Positions 39,863-48,495 of a DNA stretch of 64,000 nt are shown piece after piece. Below the pieces are notes generated by a model. It saw only the letters and a list, made by a program, of their open reading frames with translations. It had not been told where the DNA came from and did not search any database. A program made the translations under genes and the position numbers. The number at the start of each line of letters is the position of its first letter. Position 1 is the stretch's first letter. The DNA comes from JAPPHA01 sp963664045 (GTDB lineage: Bacteria > Pseudomonadota > Alphaproteobacteria > Rhodobacterales > Rhodobacteraceae): NCBI GenBank assembly GCA_963664045.2, contig CAXXGT010000015.1, positions 285,765 through 349,764 on the forward strand, in the 5' to 3' direction.

Positions 39863-40094
39863 TTCGCTGGCCTCTCTGGCCTGACCCATCCGGCCAGCGC
39901 GGGTTACGAGCCGGCTGTCCTCTTCCGCGATGTTCCAGTTGAATGCCATGCAGGTTTGCATTGCTTCAATCTGTGATTGCCGTTTCTAGCGCTCACGCTG
40001 GCGCGGGTTGATCCGGGCCTTGGCATGGCTGGCAACTTTATTGCGGTTGAACAAGTCAAGCTCCAATTCCTGTCTCAAACGGAGCAGCCACTGT

Positions 40095-40508
40095 TCAAGC
40101 TTCGAACGGGTTCAACACGTCCTCGTCCAGGCCCGCCACGTCACCCACGTTGCGTGTTACGAGGGTCAAGCCATTGGCCTTCGCCGTGGCGGCCATGAGT
40201 TCATCGACGACCGGCACCGGGCGGACCGCATTTATCCTGCCCCATTGCTCGGCAACATCCGTATCGACTGATAGAACGCGATTGCCGAAGCGCGTTATCA
40301 ATTCAGCGAGCCACGCCTCGAGCGCTTCGGCCATTCGGGGATCACGGCACCGCACCAACTCCACTCCCTTGCGGATCTCGCCAAGGACCAATGGGCTGAG
40401 CCACAGATCGTCCTCGCCGACGCTGTTCCACCACGACACCAAGGCAGGATCGCCACGGTCACCCTTACGCACTTCCGAAATGATGCTCGTGTCGATCAGG
40501 AAGTTCAT
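40095..40508 (-). CDS. vapC: VapC-family PIN-domain toxin
   Basis: A 137-residue PIN-domain ribonuclease. Acidic residues of the active site sit in NFLIDTSIISEVRKG, LGEIRKGVELV, and VVDELMAATAKANGLTLVTR followed by DVAGLD. VapC toxins cleave tRNA or rRNA under Mg2+. The gene overlaps vapB by 4 bp (ATGA), the classic antitoxin-first operon. It appears intact. Confidence 0.9.
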   Translation of the reverse strand: MNFLIDTSIISEVRKGDRGDPALVSWWNSVGEDDLWLSPLVLGEIRKGVELVRCRDPRMAEALEAWLAELITRFGNRVLSVDTDVAEQWGRINAVRPVPVVDELMAATAKANGLTLVTRNVGDVAGLDEDVLNPFEA

Positions 40509-40789
40509 GGGGCGGTGTCGCGCCCGAAATCGCGCGGGCGTTCGAGATCGATCCCCTCGAGTGGCGCCGAGGCCAGCAGCGCCTTGAGCCCTCCGGAGCG
40601 CTGCGCGACGATCCTCTCGCGCAGAACGGTGCGCGTCTCGGCCTCGCGTTCTGGATCGACCGGCGCATTAGCGACGTTCCGCACGAGCGTTGCGTCTTCT
40701 TTCCGGACCTGGATCTCGACACGCACAAAGCCCAGCCTCTGGCGGCGCTTGCGCCACCGAGTGACGGGGGACAGATCGGTGTTGGCCAT
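40505..40789 (-). CDS. vapB: VapB-type antitoxin
   Basis: A 94-residue protein directly before vapC. The N-terminal half (SPVTRWRKRRQRLGFVRVEI, then VRKEDATLVRNVANA) is a basic DNA-binding segment with a short beta-strand. The C-terminal tail (LASAPLEGIDLERPRDFG) is of the kind that threads into the VapC active site. It should repress its own operon through the palindrome at 40800-40823. Confidence 0.8.
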   Translation of the reverse strand: MANTDLSPVTRWRKRRQRLGFVRVEIQVRKEDATLVRNVANAPVDPEREAETRTVLRERIVAQRSGGLKALLASAPLEGIDLERPRDFGRDTAP

Positions 40790-40799
40790 GGCAGCCTAC

Positions 40800-40823
40800 A
40801 TTTCCGGAAAGATAACCGGAAAT
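40800..40823. promoter_or_regulatory. Palindromic operator of vapBC
   Basis: A perfect inverted repeat, ATTTCCGG (40800-40807) and CCGGAAAT (40816-40823), with an 8-base AT-rich spacer, 11 bases upstream of the vapB ATG. Its position and symmetry fit autoregulation by VapBC. Confidence 0.75.
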
Positions 40824-41732
40824 GCTGGGTGCGGCATTGGGGATCGTTTTTGTGTCATCAGCATTGGCATAGATGTCGAAATTCCACACATCTCATGTTA
40901 TTTGATCCTCCAAATTTCCGTTTGTGGCCTGGCGTGAATTGTACGAATTGTCTGGCGGGCCACCCAAGGCGATTGTGGATCGGTGAAACCGACCTGGCAT
41001 CCGGTGTCATATGGGCGGTTGAAGCTCGTTTTTTCTCGGTGGAGCTTCTCGTGCATTGAGGCCCGTCGGCGGCTGCACCTGCCGCGGGAGTCCGGGCCGC
41101 CGCTTTTTCCCGCGTGATGTCGTGTTGAGGGGAGCGACTTTCGAATGCAGGATTGGCGGCATGAGCGAGCAAGTGCGTATATCTGCGACGCCGCGGGACA
41201 TGCCGGACCGCCCGAGAGGTTGACGCGACCAGATCAAGGCAGACCTGGCGGCCAAGGTCGAGGCTGGCGGCACGTTCAACGGCATCCATTTCGCACGGAC
41301 CAGGGAAGGGGACCGGATGCTCAGCGTATCCGGGCGGAAGTCCGCCCGATTTCGCTGACGTCTGCGACCGCGTGCGGTATGATAGCCATTCTCCGGTCCA
41401 TCGGACCCTGTTCGAAGATGACGGAGCCATCGTTGGTTGGTTCGGCCGACGCCGGGGCGACGAGAGTTTTCGTGAGCTTGCCCGAGCGATAACACCGTCC
41501 GTGCGGTTCCTTGATCGCCCATCGTATACGAAGTCGCCGAGGACAATCGCCGCATGTGCGCGCCTGGTTTTTCGGGTTTGAGGCGTTCGGCACTGATCTT
41601 GCCGTCTATTTGTGGGACGGCTCGCCCGAGGGCCATTTGCAGAAGGGGGCGGGCGAGCGGGGAGAAGGATCAAATCGCAGCCAGGTGCCGCTGCAATGAT
41701 GGGCGACAGGACGGAGGGTGGATTCTTCGGGT
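40824..41732. other. Spacer without recognisable gene
   Basis: About 0.9 kb. Short frames on both strands (for example around 41160-41360 on the plus strand) match nothing I know. Confidence 0.35.
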
Positions 41733-41990
41733 TTAAAGCATCCGCGAATTGTTCCGGATCTCGACGCGCCGGTTGACCGCCTCCTCTGGATTGTCCGGAT
41801 CCAGGAGTTGGCGCTCGCCCATGCCGCGCGCGGAAACCAGCACCGGATCCACCGCAAAGTTCCGGGTGATGTAGCTGACAACGGCGGACGCCCGCCGCTG
41901 CGACAGTGCGTCATTGTACGCCTCGGTTCATTTCGTGTCCGTGTGCCCGACGATCCCGATTGCCTGGGATCGGGTCGTGGTGGTTGTACA
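41733..41990 (-). pseudogene. OmpA-family C-terminal domain, broken
   Basis: The minus strand reads AIGIVGHTDTK, a TGA stop, then TEAYNDALSQRRASAVVSYI and ARGMGERQLLDPDNPEEAVN with RRVEIR to the true stop at 41733. This is the peptidoglycan-binding OmpA domain (GHTDxxGxxxYNxxLSxxRAxxV...NRRVxI). The in-frame stop in place of the usual Gly after HTDT breaks it, and the N-terminal part is not recognisable. Confidence 0.7.
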
Positions 41991-42319
41991 GCGCTCCAAA
42001 ATAAGTGCTTAGAACACGGGGCCAGAAAAGACCGCCGACAAGGGATTTCATGGCGGGCAGGCTGATTGCGGTTCTGTCCGGTCGGTATGTCAGCTTCCTG
42101 TCCCGATGGCCGCCGGTCATCGCGGCGTCCTCCGCCGGTATTTCGCCCTCCCGAAAAACTGTCTGGAAGGGAAAGAGATCCGTTTTGCTTGCCGGATGCC
42201 ATGCGCAACCGCGCCCGTCCAAATGTTAATGCATTGTCCCCGGGGTGGTTTGGCCGAAGAAAGGGACTTTGCGGGGATCAACCCCCGGGTTCGCCCGTTT
42301 GCTCGGAGATTACGAAATC

Positions 42320-43010
42320 ACGGAACAACCTCCCTGTGAGTCCAGGGGCGTCCGGGAGCCCATGGAGCAACATCTGCGTGGACCAGTGCGGTCGAGAAAT
42401 GTGCGTCGATCATTGACGGCCTGGACGAGTGAAGCGGGTACTGTTTCGAACCGGTTGCGCGTCGGGAAAGCCTGCCACCGGGCTTCTCTTTCATGGGCAA
42501 GACTATCGCTGAGGCCGACCGGAACTTGATCCGGCAAGGAGACTCTGCGTCGCTCTAAGGTTTGCTGGATGACATCCGCCAGGTTCGCGAATTCGAACGT
42601 AAATGCCTGCACAATCTTCTCGGTAACGACGTTTTCGGGCGGGAAAGCGCGCGGAATTGGCGCAGGCGCCTCGAGAAGGGCAGGGTATTCGATCTAGATT
42701 GCTCCTGGGCGTGATCACGTCGCCACGGCCGATGTCGACGTGGATGGGCAATCGCGCACGGGCAATGGTCGCACCGGTTTTGAAGCGCACACCTGGATAT
42801 TCATTTTCGTCGCGGAATGGAGCGGCCTCAACGCTTGCGACGTCGAAATCAACCCGATCACCAGGCATGTCCAAAGAGCAGATGGAGCGGACGGTTGCCG
42901 CAACCATTGCGGGACCGGGATCGCCATGACCCGGCAAGTCGAGAACAAATACGGCGACCGGGGTTCTGATAAGGGAAAGCGCAGGAAACATGCGGGTTCG
43001 GCATGCGAAG
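42320..43010 (-). pseudogene. AbiEii/AbiGii-type nucleotidyltransferase toxin, frameshifted
   Basis: Across frames the minus strand gives GHGDPGPAMVAATVRSICSL, DFDVASVEAAPFRDENEYPG, RARLPIHVDIGRGDVITP, then after a frameshift near 42610 QAFTFEFANLADVIQQTLER and LPDQVPVGLSDSLAHEREAR with a WQAF segment. This is the AbiEii order, from the second half of the nucleotidyltransferase core into the helical C-terminal domain. The family modifies tRNA or other targets as a type IV toxin or abortive-infection effector. The GS..RDxD start is degraded. No AbiEi antitoxin is evident. Confidence 0.6.
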
Positions 43011-43120
43011 GGCCATTCTGGCATGGCACCGCCAAAGGCAAGGCCGTAAGGAGGCCTGGAAACGAAACCGGAATTGATATTCGGGCGTTCGCCGAAAGGG
43101 AAGACCCGAAAGGAGGAACC

Positions 43121-43891
43121 ATGCCGGACGCGCAGGAGACCAAAAGCCTCGCCGTTCTGATCGACGCCGACAACACCAGCGCCAAACACGCGCAGGCGAT
43201 CTTCGACGAGATCGTCAAGTTGGGCGAGGCAAATGTGCGGCGCATTTACGGTGACTTTTCGGACAAGCGCCTTTCCGGCTGGGACGGAGCGGTCAAGTCA
43301 CTGGCGATCCTGCAGCACCAGCAGCGCAGCAACTCGAAGGGCAAGAACGCCTCCGATATCGCATTGGTGATCGACGCGATGGACCTCATGTACAAGCGAA
43401 CGCTCGACGGCGTCGTGCTGGTCAGTTCGGACAGCGACTTCACGCGGCTGGCCCAACGCCTGCGCGAGGAAGGCCTGGAAGTGTACGGGTTCGGCGAGCG
43501 CAAGGCGGTCGAGGCATTCCGGAATGCGTGCAACCGGTTCATCTATGTCGAGAACCTTCTGGAGGCCGAGACGGAAGAGAAGAAAACCGGGACGGATCAG
43601 GTCAAGACAGCGGCGCAGAAGAAAGATCCTCCGAACAAGGCACAAAGGATCATTGCCGGCGCTATCGGTGAACCCGACGCCGACGGGTGGGAAAACCTGG
43701 CCAGCGTTGGACATCGCATCCAGGGCGCGCATCCTGACTTCGATCCGCGCAGCTACGGCTGCGCGAACCTGAGCACGTTGGTGGAGAAATCGGGCGGGTT
43801 CGATATCCGCAAGGAACGGGGTGGCGTTCATGTCCGTCGCAAGGTTGCCGCACCAAAGGGCTCAGGTGCCGTGAAAGGTTCGAAGACGTGA
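43121..43891 (+). CDS. NYN-domain (PIN-like) RNase with a C-terminal OST-HTH/LOTUS domain
   Basis: A 256-residue protein. The ATG at 43121 has AGGAGGA 4 bases upstream. The NYN domain spans about residues 8-145, with acidic residues in AVLIDADNTSAKH, KNASDIALVIDAMDLMY and VVLVSSDSDFTRLAQRLREE. A charged linker leads to a LOTUS-like C-terminus (DGWENLASVGHRIQGAHPDF, then RSYGCANLSTLVEKSG). Family members are predicted RNA-processing nucleases bound to RNA by LOTUS. It is intact and overlaps only the decayed 5' part of the AbiEii relic. Confidence 0.88.
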   Translation: MPDAQETKSLAVLIDADNTSAKHAQAIFDEIVKLGEANVRRIYGDFSDKRLSGWDGAVKSLAILQHQQRSNSKGKNASDIALVIDAMDLMYKRTLDGVVLVSSDSDFTRLAQRLREEGLEVYGFGERKAVEAFRNACNRFIYVENLLEAETEEKKTGTDQVKTAAQKKDPPNKAQRIIAGAIGEPDADGWENLASVGHRIQGAHPDFDPRSYGCANLSTLVEKSGGFDIRKERGGVHVRRKVAAPKGSGAVKGSKT

Positions 43892-44169
43892 CTTGGGCGG
43901 GAATCGATGCAGAGGCGCGGCGGATCGAGCGCCCGGTTCCCAAGTTTACCCGAGGGGAGGGCCTGCTGCGAACGAGTTGTTCGAGCGCGAGCCAGGTTCG
44001 TACATACCGGTCCAGCATGTGACGGCAGACCGCGTCTGGCTCGCCAGTGGCAGCAAGAACGGGATCGTTTGCGGAAATGGGGCGGAATGACACTCCAACT
44101 CCAAGGCCCAAATACTGCCCTGCACACAGGTTGTGTTTCCACCGTCTATGGCCGGGTGTCAACTTTTTC
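43892..44169. other. Spacer without recognisable gene
   Basis: About 280 bp downstream of the NYN gene; no features recognised. Confidence 0.3.
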
Positions 44170-44544
44170 GGCAAGCCATTGACATCCTAACGAGACAGTG
44201 TCGTACAGGGCGGTTTGTGTTTCCAAGCGATCCGCAAACATTAACGTCCGATGGTGAATTGACCGACAGACCTCTCGCCGACCTCAAAAAACCATGGAAT
44301 GCCGTCCGCCTCCACGCGGGCATCGAGGACGTCCGCTTACACGATCTGCACCATAGTTTTGCTTCGGTTGGCCAGTGCCGGGATGGGACTTCCCATCGTC
44401 GGCGCTCTCCTCGGGCACAAACAAGCGGCCACGACTGAACGTTATGCTCATCTAGATACAAACCCGTTGCGAGTCGCATCCGGCAAGATCGGTGCCCACA
44501 TTGCCTCCGCGTTAAATGAAGACAACGATCATGTCGCCGGTTAG
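44170..44544 (+). pseudogene. Tyrosine recombinase C-terminal fragment, frameshifted
   Basis: LADLKKPWNAVRLHAGIEDV then RLHDLHHSFASVG in one frame, continuing after a frameshift near 44370 as MGLPIVGALLGHKQAATTER and YAHLDTNPLR. This is the C-terminal half of a phage-type integrase, with the catalytic Tyr of RYAHL present as ERYAHL. The HxxR Arg has become His (HDLHHS). It differs from the fragment at 39587. Confidence 0.65.
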
Positions 44545-44689
44545 GATCAATTGTTAGCCAGTCACAGGACTGGCTACTCAGTTCTCTGTCTCATTCCTTT
44601 TGATAGTGTTGTGTACGGCGTAGATGCAACGTAGATCTCGGCTGGCAGCTTGATCGGTAGCATGTTCACCAGGGCGTCTTCGCCGCCAC

Positions 44690-45395
44690 CTAGGCCGTGG
44701 ACTCAATTGACTGGTCTGCGATCCTGCGGAGCAGAAAGCGGCTGATGGCCAGACGCACGGCGGACAGGAAGTTGCGAGCCGTCTTGTCATAACGCGTGGC
44801 GACCCGGCGGAACTCCGTGATCCGACCGAAAAAACGCTCGACAAGATTGCGCGTCTTGTCGGTCTCGCGAGCAAGTGAGCGTGGCGACTTCCGGTTGGAT
44901 TTCGACGGAATGACCGCAGTTGCTCCCGCTGTCTCGATCAGGCCGAGAATGGCATCGGTGTCGTAGGCCTTGTCACCGACCACGGTTTCGTCCTGCCCCG
45001 GGTCGGCAAGACGTGCCTCCGCCTGCGTGCAGTCGGCTGCCTGGCCCGGGGTCAGGAACACGGTCTTCACCATCGCGTTGCCATCAATGCCGAGATGGAC
45101 CTTCGTCGTCCGTCCGCCGCGGCTCACCCCGATCTGAGGAGGCTCACCGTCCCGAGGCGCTCCGGCGCCGTGCCTGTGAACGCGTATCGACGAGGAATCC
45201 ACCATGCGCAGACGAACCGAGCCGCTCGAGCCGTCATCACTCCCGTCGTCATCCGTCCACAAGCCTGTGAAGTTTCGTCATGATCGACGTCCAGATACCG
45301 TTCTTGCTCCACCGGTTGTCGCGGTTGTCGCAGGTCGTGTACGGCCCGTAACGCTCCGGGAGGTCGCGCCAGGGTGTGCCGGTGCGCAGCACAAA
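44690..45395 (-). pseudogene. IS5-family (IS427-like) transposase, 5'-truncated
   Basis: OrfA remnant (45260-45395): RTGTPWRDLPERYGPYTTCD then NRWSKNGIWTSIMTKL. OrfB (44690-45262) is open for 190 residues: MVDSSSIRVHRHGAG, GVSRGGRTTKVHLGID, VVGDKAYDTDAIL and LVERFFGRITEFRRVATRYD, so the DDE residues are visible. IS427-type elements make the fusion by frameshifting. Here orfA is cut at 45395, where IS21-like DNA begins, so no full transposase can be made. Confidence 0.75.
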
Positions 45396-45460
45396 GTGTC
45401 AATACTCACCCAAAATTGACCCACCTTCCTCCTCCAAAATTGACCCGTCTTGTGCCATCT
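45396..45460 (+). repeat. Possible IS21-family terminal repeats
   Basis: TGTCAATACTCACCC followed by two spaced AAAATTGACCC boxes. IS21-type ends start with TGT and carry repeated AAATTGACC-like transposase boxes. No istA or istB adjoins. Weak, by eye. Confidence 0.3.
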
Positions 45461-45524
45461 TTCCTTCCCGGTAGCCTTTTCCTGGTCGTCCGCCCAGCGG
45501 GCGGATTTTTCGGGAGATGGTACG

Positions 45525-45704
45525 ATGGAATGGAAGCCGGATTACGGATTTCGGCGGCTTGCTGACGAGGTGAGGTGCAGGCCTCTTGCCCTGGTGGCGA
45601 CGCTACTGGGATACGAGCAGGACAGGACCGACCGCTGCCGCTGGCGGCGGCCGGGCTCGGTGATCAGCATCGGTGCTCACATCGCGCCCACGGAGCCGAC
45701 ATAG
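45525..45704 (+). pseudogene. Toprim/DUF3991 protein, N-terminal stub
   Basis: ATG 45525 begins a 59-codon frame with LADEVRCRPLALVATLLGYE and RCRWRRPGSVISI. The Toprim protein at 48496 has the same pattern at its N-terminus (LTVVAAGLGYRKDPADRARW then KRPGSVISI). It is cut after ISI. It is evidence for a second, lost copy of the TnsB/C-like transposon, in opposite orientation. Confidence 0.55.
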
Positions 45705-45948
45705 GCTGTTGTCGGACGAGTCGCCGCGGTAGACAGATCCTCGCCTAAAGAATGAGCCCCGTCGTCGCTCACACCCACACATCAACGGTACCGGTCCTTC
45801 ATTGACATTTGCTTCGATTGCTTCATTTATTTCATTGACGTATCTTGACCCTGTGAGGTCACGCCTTCCAAGGAGGCATGCATGTACACGTTAGCTCATC
45901 GGCAGCTCCCCCCTACGCCTCGGGACGCTGCGATCGCACGAAGCACTC
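45705..45948. other. Spacer before the nested element
   Basis: About 240 bp without recognisable gene; it supplies the flanking bases beyond the guide end of TnpB copy 2. Confidence 0.3.
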
Positions 45949-46010
45949 TTAACATCTTCCCCGCCCTGAAGGGCGAGGATTTCCAGGAGGACTAGGCCAC
46001 TTGGACAGTT
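45949..46010 (-). ncRNA. Predicted 3' part of the omega RNA and guide of TnpB copy 2
   Basis: Same scaffold tip as copy 1. The guide, read on the minus strand just below 45949, would begin GAGTGCTTCGTGCGAT. It differs from that of copy 1, so the two elements would target different sites. Inference from the family rule. Confidence 0.4.
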
Positions 46011-47176
46011 CGCGCTTCATCACCTGCCCGACGGCTCGGCTCCACGCCCGGAGTGTTCCCCCGGTTGAGAATGTTGACCGCTGCGTTGCGGTCGGCATTG
46101 TCCCGGTGCCCGCACGCGGTGCAGACGAAGACAGCTTGGCTTTCGCGGCTCCGTCCGTCCACGGTCCCGCAGGACGCGCAGGTCTGGGAGGTGTACGACG
46201 GGTCGACCTTCACGAACCGTGCCGCCTTGTAGGCAAGCATGGTCTGGATCCGGTGCCAACCGACGTTCAGGATTGCGCGGTTCAACCCGCGCTTTTGGGC
46301 AACGTTCCGGCCCGGTTCATCGACCGTGCCTCGTGCGGAAGCCGTCATGTTCTTCGTGCGCAGTCTCTCGACCACAACGCCACCGTAGCGGCGGGTAATG
46401 TCCGTGGTGGCCTCGTGCGCCCAGTGCTTGCGCGCCCGCGCCTGACGGGCCTTGAGCCCGGCGGCCCACTTCTGTGCCTTGACCCACCGGCGCGACCCGC
46501 GCCTGCGGCGGCTGGCAATTCCCTGGGCCATCCGGATCAGGCGCTCGTGGCGATCGACCTCCTGCGGCAACATGTACGGCGTACCGTCGGACAGCATCAG
46601 CGGGACGGCCACGCCACGGTCGACGCCGACGGTCATTCCGTTGTCAGGCAGTGCGACATCGCGCATGCAGCCGATGCTGATCTGCCAGCCGAGAGCCGTG
46701 CGGGTGACACGCGCCTCGCGGATGCTGCCCTCGATGGCACGGTTGTAGCGCAGCTTGACCCAGCCGATCTTCGGCAGCTTCACACGCGCCCAGCGCCTGC
46801 TCAGCTTTTCAACGCGGATTTCGCGGCCGGCAAAGCCGAACGCTTCGTTCACGCCCTTTCTCTTTGGCCTGGGATAGCCGCCAAGACCCTTCCACGCCCG
46901 GCGGTAGGCCTCGTCGAGCGCCTTCAGCGTGCGTTGCATCGGTGTCACGTGAACGGCACGGACAAAGTCGAACTCGGCGCGCAGCGCGGTCAGTTCACGC
47001 GCCTGTGTCACGTAGTTGAGGTTGTTGCCTGTTCTGGCCTGGTAGTTCCGCCAATGGTTGCGGCGTTGCTCGAGCGCAAGGTTCCAGACGAGGCGGCAGA
47101 CGCCGGCGAACTGCGCCATCATGTCTTCCTGCTCTTGCGTGGGGCGGAGCGCGTATGTGTAGCCGCGGAAAATCAT
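45992..47176 (-). CDS. tnpB: TnpB RNA-guided nuclease, copy 2
   Basis: A 394-residue protein identical in sequence to copy 1 at 28243 as far as I can read, with one silent base change near 46739. RuvC triad Asp186, Glu270, Asp362 and zinc finger Cys333, 336, 352, 355 intact. The leader just upstream differs slightly from copy 1 (ATTAAGCTATATAT in place of ATCAAATACAT) and ends 54 bp upstream at the DruA-ISAs1 insertion. Loss of the outer leader removes one transposon end from its natural place, so this copy can no longer move as a unit but may still express TnpB and its omega RNA. Confidence 0.9.
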   Translation of the reverse strand: MIFRGYTYALRPTQEQEDMMAQFAGVCRLVWNLALEQRRNHWRNYQARTGNNLNYVTQARELTALRAEFDFVRAVHVTPMQRTLKALDEAYRRAWKGLGGYPRPKRKGVNEAFGFAGREIRVEKLSRRWARVKLPKIGWVKLRYNRAIEGSIREARVTRTALGWQISIGCMRDVALPDNGMTVGVDRGVAVPLMLSDGTPYMLPQEVDRHERLIRMAQGIASRRRRGSRRWVKAQKWAAGLKARQARARKHWAHEATTDITRRYGGVVVERLRTKNMTASARGTVDEPGRNVAQKRGLNRAILNVGWHRIQTMLAYKAARFVKVDPSYTSQTCASCGTVDGRSRESQAVFVCTACGHRDNADRNAAVNILNRGNTPGVEPSRRAGDEARTVQVA

Positions 47177-47317
47177 ATTAAGCTATATATACACTGGATA
47201 AGCCGATGTCAAGCAACAAGCAAGGAATCGCAGGGCGATTTTATTGTCCGCGCGGTGATCGACGTGCGGTGATTTTGGGGCTGGCCATTTCGTTCTCGAT
47301 ATGGCAACGTGCCGGCC

Positions 47318-48486
47318 ATGGTGATTCTTTCGACCCCTGAGTCGTCCATCGATCTTCGCGCAGTCACGGTGCGCCCGACGCGTGGCGCGCGTGAGCACCG
47401 GCTCTGGGACCGCCTGGTCGAGGAGCACCACTACCTGCGGTTTCACGGCATCGTCGGCAAGGGCCTGCGCCATGTCGCGCTGCACGGCGAGACCTGGCTC
47501 GCACTGGTCGGCTGGCAGCCAGGTGCGTTCAAGCTGGCCGCGCGCGACCGCTGGATCGGGTGGTCGCAGGAGCAGCAGTTCCGGCGCCTGCACCTGATCT
47601 GCAACAATTCCCGTTTCGTCATTCTCACGCCCGGGCGGGTGCCGAACCTGGCGTCCCGCGTGCTGGGCCTGAGCCTTCGGCGGCTGTCCGCCGATATCCA
47701 GGCCGTGCACGGGTACCCGGTCTTCCTCGCGGAGACGTTCGTGGACGTCTCGAGGTTCTTCGGGACCTGCTACCGTGCGTCGAACTGGCGCTCGCTGGGG
47801 CTGACGCGCGGCTTCGCGCGCGAGTCCGGCGGCGCGGCACGCTGGCGCCATCACGGCCAGCCAAAGGAGATCTTCATGTACGAACTGACCGACGACGCCG
47901 TCGCGGCGCTGAGCCGGGACGAGATCCCGCAAGGCTGGAACGCGGAGCAGCACGATAGCGCCGAGCCGATGGCCGCGCCCCGGCTGCGCAGCCTGTTCGA
48001 GTGCCTGGGCGAGGTGCCCGAGTGCCGCAAGCCCCGGGGCAAGCGCTATCCGCTGAGGACCGTGCTGACGATCGCCGTCGCGGCCCGGCTCGCCGGCTAC
48101 CGCGGCGTGACCGCCTTCGCCCAGTTCGCCGCCCTGCTCTCGCAGGAGCAGCTCGAGACGGTGGAGGCGTTCTTCAGCCCTTCCAGGAAGCTCTTCACCG
48201 CGCCCTCGATCACCACCTTCCACAACATCCTCGCCGACCTGCCGCCCGAGACGCTGGACGACGCCATCGGCCGGTGGACCGCCCAGCAGGCCGGCGCGGA
48301 CACGCCGCTCGCCATGGACGGGAAGGACCTGCGCGGCGCCTCGAAGCAGACCGAGGAGGGACGGCGGATGATGGTTGCGGCGGTCGAGCACGGGACCGGC
48401 ATGGTGCTCCGGCAGGTCGAGGTCGACGCGAAGAGCAACGAGATCCCCGCCGTGCGCGAACTCTCCGGCAGCCTCGACGTCGCCGG
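47318..48486 (+). pseudogene. DruA-ISAs1 fusion transposase, 5' half
   Basis: Residues 1-389 of a 597-residue protein. Residues about 10-180 are a DUF4338/DruA domain: RDRWIGWSQEQQFRRLHLIC, NNSRFVILTPGRVPNLASRV, FLAETFVDVSRFFGTCYRAS, NWRSLGLTRGFARES. An ISAs1 transposase follows: LRSLFECLGEVPECRKPRGK, TTFHNILADLPPETLD, and the catalytic MDGKDLRGASK block. The frame is cut after SLDVAG at 48486 and resumes exactly at 61481. GTG 47309 is an alternative start. Together the halves give an unbroken frame, so the gene was intact when the next transposon landed. Confidence 0.88.
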
Positions 48487-48495
48487 TGTTGTTTT

